Shown here piece after piece: positions 47,206 through 56,507 of a stretch of 64,000 bases of DNA (position 1 is the first letter of the stretch; the number at the start of each line of letters is the position of its first letter). The notes beneath the pieces were generated by a model. It ran no database searches and was not told the origin of the DNA. It saw only the letters and a program-made list of their open reading frames with translations. The position numbers and the translations under genes were made by a program. Source of the DNA: Dipteris shenzhenensis (Eukaryota; Polypodiophyta; Polypodiopsida; Gleicheniales); the NCBI GenBank assembly GCA_047967505.1, contig CM106540.1; one strand, written 5' to 3'.

Positions 47206-48690
47206 CCCTAGGCCCCTACCTTGCTCCCTAAAACCCTTCATTTTTCTAAATATTTTTTATTCTTTTAGATATTGTCCCCCCTTGCCCCCTAATCTTTTAT
47301 TATTGTTTTAATATTATGATACTAACTCCCCTTCGCCTCGATATACACTTATTAATGAACCTCCCTAGCCCCCTACCTTACTCCCTAAAACCTCTTATTT
47401 TTTCTAAACATTTTAATTTTTTGAAAAAGCTTCCCCCCTACTTTCCCTTAAATTTCAATTATAATAAGTTTTTGGGAAAATCCTTTTCTCCCCTCTACTC
47501 CCCCTTTTTTTCATGCTACCTAAACTAACCCCTTGTTTACACTTTTGAGGTACCTAAAACCCCCCTTTAAATTACTTAAATTTCCCCTTTATTATTATGT
47601 ACTAGTAAAATTTCCCTGTTTTCCTTTGATCCTAGTGATCAGTTTAGCCTACATGCGTGCTCTTACTGCTACGTGCTCTCCCTTGCCTTGCTTACTAAAC
47701 ACACCTACCCACAACCCCCCATAAAAAAATTACCATCCCCAACCCTTTGGTCACACACACACACACACACACTCACACTTACACACACTTTATCTAAACC
47801 CTTCTATGCCACTTCTTACCCCCACTAAAGCCAATTTCCGAACCTCCCAAGTTCCAACCCATTAATCCCCCTCTTGCCTAACTCTCCCTCTTACTTAACC
47901 CTTTCCCAACCCCTCGTTTGTTTTTTGCCACCATTGCCAACTGTTATCTCACCGCCCATACTTTTCTTGGTATTTGGTTACGTACTTTTTTGTATTTATT
48001 TGCCCCGAGAGGGTTGTTCTCTTGGTGTTCGTTAGGTTGCTCCTCTCATGTACTTCCTCCAACTCGCTATGCATAGCTATGTTCATAGCTCCTCTAACTT
48101 CTCTCCAAACTCGTTGCCTTTAAACTATGTAATGTTGTTTATTTTCTTCCTCCAAATTAGCTTAAGGTACTTCTCTTGCTGTTTACTTACCGTCCCCCCC
48201 TTGGGTCTCTTTTTGGCCTTTCGCTCAACTTTCGTCTACTTGCGGGGGTCTTCTTGCCACCCTTATTGCTCTCAATTTATCACGACTTGAATGGTTTGTC
48301 CTTGCATATCTTTGGGCATCGCCTCAAGTCTCGTACTCTCCTTCTATAGTTGTGTTGCCATCTTTGCATTGTGCAGAGCACACACTCAACTTTGCCCCTT
48401 ATTTTTCCCTTATTTCTTCTCCTCTCCCTTTACCTCTTATTTTGATCCTCCCTTTGTCATGGAGTTGACTCGGGCTCTTCTCTTTTAGTGATTCTTGGTT
48501 TCTTGGTTCGTAGCAAACTACTTGGTAAGTGCCATTCTCATTTGCACACTTACCACCACTGATGACTTGTTTCTTGCTACTTATATATATATATCTATGT
48601 CTATATATATATATAGATAAAGAGAGAGAAATATATTTATTGATATACATTGTTATAAACATTAAGTGGTCTCTTATTCTTTATCGTGAA
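47206..48690. other. Pyrimidine-rich spacer
   Basis: CT-rich DNA with short compositional frames, a (CA)n run at about 47752-47790 and a (TA)n run at about 48583-48615. No gene recognised. Confidence 0.5.
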
Positions 48691-48699
48691 AGTTTATTT

Positions 48700-48860
48700 T
48701 TTCCCTTTATAAATTTACTATTTATGTATAAAATGTCTCTATATGAATAAATTTATTCTTTTTCTAGATAAATTATTTTTTCCACTTATAAATTTACTAT
48801 TTATGTATAAATTGTCTCTATATGAATAAATTTATTCTTTTTCTAGATAAATTAATTCAT
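48700..48860. repeat. 79-bp tandem duplication
   Basis: Two AT-rich units with a period of 79 bp, sharing AAATTTACTATTTATGTATA and TTTTTCTAGATAAATTA. Confidence 0.85.
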
Positions 48861-49137
48861 TAGGTTATCCTCCCTTGCATTTAGATATAGCTAGATTTGT
48901 TGCATTCATTTTTTGAATGTAATTTGAGCATTTTTTAACACACACTCACACCTATATATACCCTCTTTCTAATGTTATGTTATTTATTTCCTTTGATGAG
49001 TAATAATAATAATTTTCTTAATATTCCATTTTATTTATTATTACTATTTTTGCATCATGGGTGCAGACTACCCCCCTATTTACAATAAGCTCCATTAATA
49101 TTTTTCTTTCATTTATAAGGGTGTGGAATACCCCCCT
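48861..49137. other. AT-rich spacer
   Basis: No gene seen. It repeats a GTGGACTACCCCCCT-like motif also found around 41870-41990 and 49063. Confidence 0.4.
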
Positions 49138-49513
49138 TGTTGAGATATGGTGCCATGAGCACATATTAGAGGCTAAGGTATGGTATAGGAATGTATTAAA
49201 ATAGCCACCCTAGGATGTGGACTACATGATGTGGAGATATGGATCTAGGATATCCACAAGGAGAAATGTGGATAAGAGGATCCCACATGTGTTGACTATT
49301 CTAAGGGCACTCTCTATATAAGAGGCCTATCATGTATTGTTGAATAGAGAAATGCACATACACTCAAGATTCTATTTATGAGTCTAAGCTAATCTATCTT
49401 GGAACCTAATTGACTTAAGGTACATGTCATGAGCACTCTCTTCATCATGTTTTCACATAGGTTCCATCCACCTTAGAGTGCTCCATAGATCCTAAGGCAC
49501 GCATGTTTTAACA
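49138..49513 (+). repeat. Probable solo LTR of a Copia element
   Basis: The 376-bp block begins TGTTGAGATATGG and ends TTTTAACA, so the ends are TGTT...AACA. Directly after it, TATCAGAGC (49517-49525) matches the core of the initiator-Met primer-binding site. CTATATAAG at about 49313 is a good LTR-type TATA box. No gag or pol follows, so the element is a 5' LTR with a short piece of leader, or a recombinant remnant. Confidence 0.7.
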
Positions 49514-49525
49514 CGATATCAGAGC

Positions 49526-50076
49526 TCCCTTGCCTTCCGTTGAGGCATTGCGATCTGTATGTGAGTGTATGAGAGAATGTGATAGTTTGAGAGATTGAGA
49601 GATCGAGTTTTCTCTTTTATGAGAGAAAAATTCCGTTCATTGAAAGAGGAATTTCTGTCCATTTGATTGAGAGAAACACCTATTTCATTAATTTTGGACT
49701 CTTGCACTGTCCAAATTCATTTTGTGAGATAATTTTGGATAAAACATTTCAAAAAAAGAGGCTCTTATAAAACAAAACATTGAGTCAAAAAGGAAGATTT
49801 AAAAAAATCAAATTAGAAAAAATGACGTGAGATGTTAAAAATAGAGTACATCACATTGTTAAAAGAGACAAAAAAGTAAGATTTTAAAAAATCAAATTAG
49901 AAAAAATGGCGTGACATGTTATGAAAACTAGAGTACATTTCAAAAAGAGCACATCACATTTGTAAAGAAGTAGATCATATTACTCAAAGCCATATGGTGT
50001 CAAAAAACACCTTAATACAGTCTCTCTTAACATCATCTTAACATCACATTTGTACAAGAAGTAGATCATATTACTC
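49526..50076. other. Leader-like AT-rich region with local duplications
   Basis: No gene. A segment with AAAAAATCAAATTAGAAAAAATG appears twice (about 49800 and 49888), so written only in part here: AATCAAATTAGAAAAAATG. An isolated copy of the following 33-bp unit occurs at 49986. Confidence 0.5.
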
Positions 50077-50175
50077 AAAGCCATATGGTGTCAAAAAACA
50101 CCTTAATACAAAGCCATATGGTGTCAAAAAACACCTTAATACAAAGCCATATGGTGTCAAAAAACACCTTAATAC
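50077..50175. repeat. 33-bp tandem repeat, three copies
   Basis: Exact units start at 50077, 50110 and 50143, each with AAAGCCATATGGTGTC and AAAAAACACC. There are no spacers, so it is not a CRISPR-like array. Confidence 0.95.
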
Positions 50176-50193
50176 AGTCTCTCTTATCTAAGT

Positions 50194-50646
50194 CTAGAAG
50201 ATCTCATCATTGGTCTCTCTTATCTTCTCAACAACCCAATCCTTCATTGCCTCCACAGCTGTATCCTCAACATAATTACATGTGAAGAAGAAGTTTAAGC
50301 AATCACAAATTGTTTCTTTATAATTTCTCTGAGAGGCTCTTATTGTTCTCTCAGCATCCGCATCAAATCGCCCATGACGAGAGCTGCGATAACGCAGGTT
50401 ACTTAAGAAGTCTAATAGATCTTGTCGTGCTTTTATCATACGTCTTAGAAGTCTTTCACTGTCTGCTATCTTGAGAGTCTCCTCCCTCTCTGCGTGCCTT
50501 TGTGCAGCAAATTCCTCTCTCTCCATGTGTGTCAAAGGAGAACCTTGTCGAATTCTGGCCTCTCTCTGTGCTCCTTGGTCAGCAATCCATTCTTTGAGAT
50601 TGTTAATTCCGAACTCCACGTCTTCGACAATGCCAAGGACATCCAT
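50194..50646 (-). CDS. Hypothetical 150-residue charged protein
   Basis: An intact ATG-started frame on the same strand as the long protease gene, about 1.1 kb downstream of it. The protein is mostly alpha-helical in appearance and highly charged, with an Arg/Glu-rich middle (REEFAAQRHAEREETLK), DSERLLRRMIKARQDLLDFL and a C-terminal DWVVEKIRE. There is no signal peptide or membrane segment. The long frame in an AT-rich repeat setting and its amino acid balance favour real coding sequence. I do not recognise the family. It may be a second gene of the same putative element or a 3' exon of a larger gene. Confidence 0.5.
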   Translation of the reverse strand: MDVLGIVEDVEFGINNLKEWIADQGAQREARIRQGSPLTHMEREEFAAQRHAEREETLKIADSERLLRRMIKARQDLLDFLSNLRYRSSRHGRFDADAERTIRASQRNYKETICDCLNFFFTCNYVEDTAVEAMKDWVVEKIRETNDEIF

Positions 50647-50690
50647 GGGTGGGGAGATGATAAAGAAAGGGAGATGGACTACGATGCAAG

Positions 50691-51180
50691 AAAGAAGAGA
50701 GTGTCTGCAGAAGAACTAGGATAGAAGAATACTTGGTTATCAAGATGGATGAAAGAAGACTCTGAGAGTGTTTGCGGAAGGACTAGGATAGAAGAATACA
50801 AGAAGAATACAAGTTAATGAGAAGCACTAGGATGCAAGAAAGAAGAGAGTGTGTGCGGAAGAACTAGGATAGAAGAATACTTGGTTATCAGGATGGATGA
50901 AAGAAGACGCTGAGAGTGTTTGCGGAAGGACTAGGATAGAAGAATACAAGAAGAATACAAGTTAATGAGAGGCACTAGGATGGATGAAAGAAGAGAGTGT
51001 TTGTGGAAGAACTAGGATAGAAGAATACTTGGTTATCAGGATGGATGAAAGAAGACTCTGAGAGTGTTTGCAGAAGGACTAGGATAGAAGAATACAAGTT
51101 ACTCAGAAGGACTAGGATGTAAGAAATAAGAGAGTGTTTGTGGAAGGACTAGGATGGAAGAATACAAGTGCACTAAGGCA
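50691..51180. repeat. 148-bp tandem repeat, about 3.3 copies
   Basis: Purine-rich units start at 50691, 50839 and 50987 (period 148). Each contains GACTAGGATAGAAGAATACA or a variant twice. The array lies just upstream of the 150-residue ORF, so it would sit in that gene's 5' region. Confidence 0.9.
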
Positions 51181-51380
51181 CGATGTGTTCACTACGATAA
51201 GGATAAGGGTTGGAATAAAGTGAGTGGCACGATGTGTTCACTATGATAAGGGTTGGAATAAAGCGAGTGGAGATTGAATGCTCTACTTTAAGTGAGTGGA
51301 GATGATAAGGATAAGGGTTGGAATAAAGTGAGAGAAGCATTGCGAATGCTCTACTTTAAGTGAGTGGAGACTGTCCAACT
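51181..51380. repeat. Short local duplications
   Basis: Imperfect repeats of GATAAGGGTTGGAATAAAG and CTACTTTAAGTGAGTGGAGA. Confidence 0.75.
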
Positions 51381-51384
51381 GAAT

Positions 51385-51715
51385 AAAATTCTCATCACAC
51401 AAGGATTTATTTCCAAATAATCACATCATCACACATTCATATCATAAAATTGTGTGCATGAAGAAATATATTACAAATATTACATCATCACATATTCATA
51501 TCAAAATTCTCATCACACAAGGATTTATTTTCAAATAATCACATCATCACACATTCATATCATAAAATTGTGTGCATGAAATAAATATATTACAAATATT
51601 ACATCATCACATATTCATATCAAAATTCTCATCACACAAGGATTTATTTCCAAATAATCACATCATCACACATTCATATCATAAAATTGTGTGCATAAAG
51701 AAATTATATAAATAT
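51385..51715. repeat. 118-bp tandem repeat, about 2.8 copies
   Basis: AT-rich units begin at 51385, 51503 and 51622 and contain AAAATTCTCATCACACAAGG. They lie 3' of the minus-strand protease gene, probably in or beyond its 3' UTR. Confidence 0.92.
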
Positions 51716-51794
51716 CATGATTATGCCACTTAAGTAATAAGTCACAAATTGGTGTATAATCAACAAAAACTACAAACACAACATCATACATGCA

Positions 51795-53130
51795 TCACAA
51801 CTCTTGTGATGCTTCTAGTGGAGACTCTGGCAACTCTTCGGATGCTTCCAATGGAGGCTGTGGTGCTGTAGATGTACACTCGGTCTCTACTTCTTCTGTA
51901 GTATGTAGTGCTTTCGGAGTAGACTCAGTATCCTCTTCCTTAAATGCAAGCGGAGGCGGTGGCAACTCTTCTGATGCTTCCAATGGAGGCTGTGGTGCTG
52001 TAGGTGTACATTGGGTCTCTACTTCTTCTGTAGTATGCAGTGCTTTCATAGTAGACTCAGTCTCCTCTTCCTTAAAGGGAAGCTCTGGTATTGCTTCAAT
52101 TGCACGTTGTATTCTAATGGCAGCAATTAGGTCTTGAATGATTTCAGCCCTAAACAATTGTATATCCTCCTCTGAATATTTGAGCTCCAAAGAGTCTTCC
52201 GATTAGATCTGTGGCTTAAGTGAGAAAATTTCTTTGAAAATCAACATGCAGTTGTAGGCAACTCTCCACCCACAACTATGCCCATCTTCCTGCTCTACTA
52301 CTAAACGCTTTTGGAAGTCTACCGAGTCTTTGTACTGTCCTGTTTCTCTGATCGCAGATACCAACTTCTCAATCGACCTGCTCATCGTGACATATTAAAA
52401 AAACTTAGTGTATTTATCACATAAGGTACATAATATAGAAGTAACAACAGATTAATAGAATACTTACGTTTGCACTGAGCCATGAAAGCCTGCAATCGAG
52501 TTAACAAACCAACAATAGTTGTCTTCAAGGTTCCAAACCACCAGACTCCAATGTTCCCTACACGAATAATTAAGAACCATTATTATTTAACACAATGTTG
52601 CCAGTATAAGATGAAAATAAAGGTTGCCATGATACTTACATCTCATGATATGCCATAAATAGGACTCGCACGCCATGTAAATGTAAAGGCTGTAATAATT
52701 TACAAACATCGGCTATTGTCTTTCTGCTATCGCTAAGTATAGGAGAAAGGAGGGAATCCAACATATACGCACGATTTTGTACGACTCTACCAAATCGTGA
52801 GATAACTATACTGCACCAATAAATAAATGAATATTAGCTTATTAGATTTAATCAAAATAAATGAATATTAGCTTATTAGCTTATTAGATTAAATCAAAAT
52901 ATTGAATTATCAAGTAGAGAAAAAGTTTGTATCAAACCTGAGAATGGCCATCATAATGTTGTTATTGACCTCATTTGAAGCTCTAGAGAGAATTGAAATC
53001 TCTTCTTCACCAAATTCAAGATACTGAGGTCTATGTTGAATCATAACCCTAACATTAAAAGAGCTTCCCAATTCTTTTAATGAAGCCATGTTTGTAGAGT
53101 TGAGGTCATCTATCCTCTTTGACTCTTTGA
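51795..53130 (-). pseudogene. Ulp1-type (C48) protease, module C, and repeat tail
   Basis: Module C has FGEEEISILSRASNEVNNN, GVRVLFMAYHEMEHWSLVVW (His), WFVNSIAG (Asn) and VEQEDGHSCGWRVAYNC (Gln, Cys). The first exon is shared with the end of module B. The last exon meets an in-frame TAA at 52203-52205, yet homology to module A continues past it (EDIQLFRAEIIQDLI). The tail has two 44-residue acidic/Pro repeats with ALHTTEEVET and APQPPLEASEELP, ending at 51795. Exon 4 has a tandem acceptor (GAGCAG at about 52377-52382). Confidence 0.8.
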
Positions 53131-54151
53131 TGGCATTCATTTCGCAATCAATGATTGCTCGAATGGTACATGTTATAAATGCATAGAGATGCAAATCCGT
53201 ATATGTTGATAGTGTGGTGTCATTTTGCATCTCAAAAATTTGACCAAGTACCAAAAAGCAATTGTAGCCCACCCTCCATCCACAATTATAGATGTGGCTA
53301 TTATCTTGATGTGATACCTGACATGTTATATACTCTATTTGTTGTGCCAAGTCACATTGCCGCATTACTATGTCGATAGCATCTACTAATTTTCGAGCTG
53401 ATCTGCATATCAAAACATATAACAACAGTGAATATGTGCATTGCATATCAATCTACATGTCAAGAAGTGACAACAAGTGTAGTCTATACTTACTCTAACA
53501 CATTGCCATGGACGGATGTCATTGAGTTTGCAAAGAAGCACTTCTTCGCAAGGATGTCCACGACTACCAGACTCCAATGTGAGCTGCATTATCAATAAAG
53601 AATAATTACTGTGTTTGAGACAATTCTAGCAATGCAATAGAAAAAACAAGTAGGGTTTGATGCTTACTTCTCATAATATGCTGTAAAAATAACTCGTGCG
53701 TCATTCATAGGAATGTGCTTCAACCACTTGCAAACATTCTCTATGGTTTCGTCTTTGTTGCTAAGCACTTCCGAAATACGAGGATCGAGCATATATGAAA
53801 CGCTTTGTATATTTTGCGGAAAATTTGCTATAACAATACTATATTAAAAAAAAAAGTATTAGCTTCTTGGGTTTAATCAAAATAAGCAAAGTATAAAGCC
53901 AAGGAAAAGGCTGCATCAAACCTGAGGATGGTTGTAATGACTTTGACATTAACCTCATTCTTAGGATTCAAGAGGATTGAAATCTCTTCTTCACCAAATT
54001 CAAAAAAATGAGGTTGTTGTCGAATTAACAACATAGCAGTGAATGAACTTCCAATCTGCTCCAATAGATTCATATTTTTATGACTCATCTTATTGAGGGA
54101 GTAGTCTACATCGTATTCTTCTTCACTTGCTATGTCCTCCACATCCTCCTT
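53130..54151 (-). pseudogene. Ulp1-type (C48) protease, module B
   Basis: The same four-part layout as module A: FGEEEISILLNPKNEVNVKV, then NVCKWLKHIPMNDARVIF, then SHWSLVVVDI with FFANSMTS, then SHQDNSHIYNCGWRVGYNC. The Gln-to-Cys distance is eight residues instead of six, so the active site may be altered. I see no stop in this module. Its last exon (53402-52938) is fused to the first exon of module C without an intron. The whole gene is marked pseudogene because other modules are broken, although module B itself reads cleanly. Confidence 0.78.
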
Positions 54152-54610
54152 CTGCCATAAAAATATAAAAAAGTTATGCGATGTACACATCCCAAATAAA
54201 GGCTTAAACAAGCAGATAAGGTTTCATACATGCTTTCATTAGTGTAAGTCTCTCCTCTGCTTGGAGCAAAAATTTAAAAAGGTTTCATACACGCTTTCAT
54301 TAGAGTGAGTCTCTCCTTCTCTTGGATGAAAAATTTAAAAAGTTATGAGATTTACACATCCCAAATAAAAATAATGGTTTAAATAATCATAGAAGTATAA
54401 AGATAGCATGCTTTCATTAGACAAGTTATGAAATTAACACATCCCAAATAAAATTAATGGTTTAAATAATCATAAAAGTATAAAGATAGCATGCTTTCAT
54501 TAAACTCATTCTCTTCTCCTTTTGGAAGAAAATATAAAAAAGTTATGAGATTTATACATCCCAATTAAAGGCTGGAACAAGTATACAAGTAGAAAGATAA
54601 GGTTTTATAC

Positions 54611-55696
54611 ATGCTGCAATGTAGTCATATTTTCATGTTGTTTCCCAATGGTAGTAATTAGATGCTGAATACTCTCAGCCCGAAATGCTAGCAGATCAGC
54701 TTCTGTATATGATTCCATTTTGACTGGTAACTCCAAATCAAAAATCTCTCTAAGAAACAACATGCAGTTGTAGGCAACTCTCCACCCACAGCTGTGTCCA
54801 TCTTTTTGCTCCACTGGCAGACGTCTTTTGAATTCTACTTGATCTTGTTGCTCCGTGGTTGTTCTGACAGCAGATACTAGCCGATATGCAGCACTGTCCA
54901 GCATGACATATGAAATATATTAATATGTCATGATCATAAGATACCAAATAAGAAAGTATCAAAAATATTAAGAGAATAATTACCTTGGGGAGTTGGCATG
55001 ATAGCCTTCTATTGAATTCACAAACCATAAATGGTTGAGTTCAAGGTCCCAGAAGATCAGACTCCAATGTGAGCTACACGACCAGAATAAAAATGATTAT
55101 TGTTTTACACAAACTTGCCAAAGAAATAGTAAAAATAAGGTTAGAGTTGATACTTACGCCTCATGATAAGGCATTAAGATGACTCGCACCCCATCTAAAT
55201 TCAAAGGGCTTAACTAGGTACAAACATCTTCTATACTCTTTTGAGGAGAGTTAAGAATAGAAGAAAGGAGAGCATCGAGCATGTAGACACGATGCTGCAC
55301 TGTACTAGGAAGCTGAGAAATAACTACACTGCACCAAGAAATAAACAATCATTAGCTCATAGAATTGATTTGCCTGATATATAACTGAACTGTGAATAAA
55401 TAAACAAATGTTAGCTTATTGAAGTAGCAATAAATAAATAAACATTACCTGAGAATGGCCAAGATAACATTGTCATTAACCTCTTTTAAAGGATTGGAGA
55501 GGATTGAAACCTCCTCTCTACCAAAGCTTAAATACTGAGGTTCTCGTTTCAAAATGATCTTGACTTGAAATGAGCTCTCCATTTTATCTAATGCAGCTAA
55601 ATTTGATTTTTCAATCAAATTTAGAGGTGGTTGCATTGTTGAAGTAGAAGGGAGTGCCTCCGTATTGACTTCATCCATTTCTTCTCCCTCTATTGC
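54611..55696 (-). pseudogene. Ulp1-type (C48) protease, module A
   Basis: Four exons encode the fold in Ulp1 order. EVNDNVILAILR corresponds to the WLND helix. GVRVILMPYHEASHWSL carries the catalytic His, WFVNSIEG the Asn at His+17 where Ulp1 has Asp, and VEQKDGHSCGWRVAYNC the Gln six residues before the catalytic Cys. Ulp1 proteases cut SUMO or SUMO-like tags, and plant transposons often carry them. An in-frame TAG at 55214-55216 interrupts exon 2 (position aligned with Trp in module B). Introns are phase 2 within the module and phase 0 at its edges. Confidence 0.8.
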
Positions 55697-55788
55697 CTGT
55701 AAACAAATATGAGAGATTAGATTCATTATCTTTAAATTTAAATCTTATTTAAAAAATTGTATTTAGTTGAGAAATAGAGAGTTCATAC

Positions 55789-56500
55789 CGCTAAGTATTG
55801 TCGTAGTGGCCTTTTTTCATAACCCTGCGAGCCATAATTATCAAAGAGGGCATCATCATATTTGTCTTCATCCACCAACCTCTCTGTGAATGGGTCATGT
55901 AAGTCCATCTTTTCATCATCAACAACTGGGACATTATGATCTTCAAGGTAATCATCCATGTCATCGGTGTCCTTGTGGTCTATCTCTTTTTCATAGCCTG
56001 TGGTTAGATCTGCTTGAAGCTGGAAATAGGCCATGAAATGCTTATTTTCAATAATATTGGTGGAGTTGCCTTTTCTTAGGAGATCCTCAAATAAATATCC
56101 CATCCTGCACAAGGTGACCTCCCAACCTGTCGGCAGCAAATTCTCCATCATGGTAAGCAAGAGACTCCCACTTTTTGCAGGACTTCCATAGTTGTTTTTT
56201 TGATAATGTATGGACCTGGGAATATCTTGCTCTTCTAGCATCAATCTCAAATTATTTGAATTCCCTCTTATGTTCTTTTGTAAGGAGTGATCAGGGTTGG
56301 GACTCTGCATACACAGAAAGAATGATTCAAGAGTTTGAATCGCTATGCCACATTCTCTCTTGCCTCTCTTTGCTGCATAAACACCACTATAGATCTTCAA
56401 ATCTGATGAATATGCTCGCTCTAGAGTAACCTGCATGGCTTCTTTGTCTTTTTTATCAACAAATATGACAATGTTACAAATTGCCACTTTGCTAATGGTG
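55789..56500 (-). pseudogene. Partial DNA amino-methyltransferase-like region
   Basis: This frame continues the 802-aa protein after a shift. It begins ICNIVIFVDKKDKEAMQ, like the strand after the catalytic motif of N6/N4 DNA methyltransferases. It then has IPRSIHYQKNNYGSPAKS and LLLTMMENLLPTGWEV, the usual approach to the SAM-binding loop, and LFEDLLRKGNSTNIIEN, which fits the GR-x-IE-D segment. The loop itself is degenerate (TLCRMGY where DxFxGxG is expected). No DPPY/NPPW tetrad is visible, and the shift sits about where it should be. So the enzyme, if correctly read, is inactive. An acidic tail follows and the exon ends at a GT donor. Confidence 0.4.
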
Positions 56501-56507
56501 GTATATA

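Noticed and set aside
50077-50175. Regular 33-bp repeats resembling a CRISPR array
   Set aside because: Units are directly adjacent without spacers, in a plant nuclear context.
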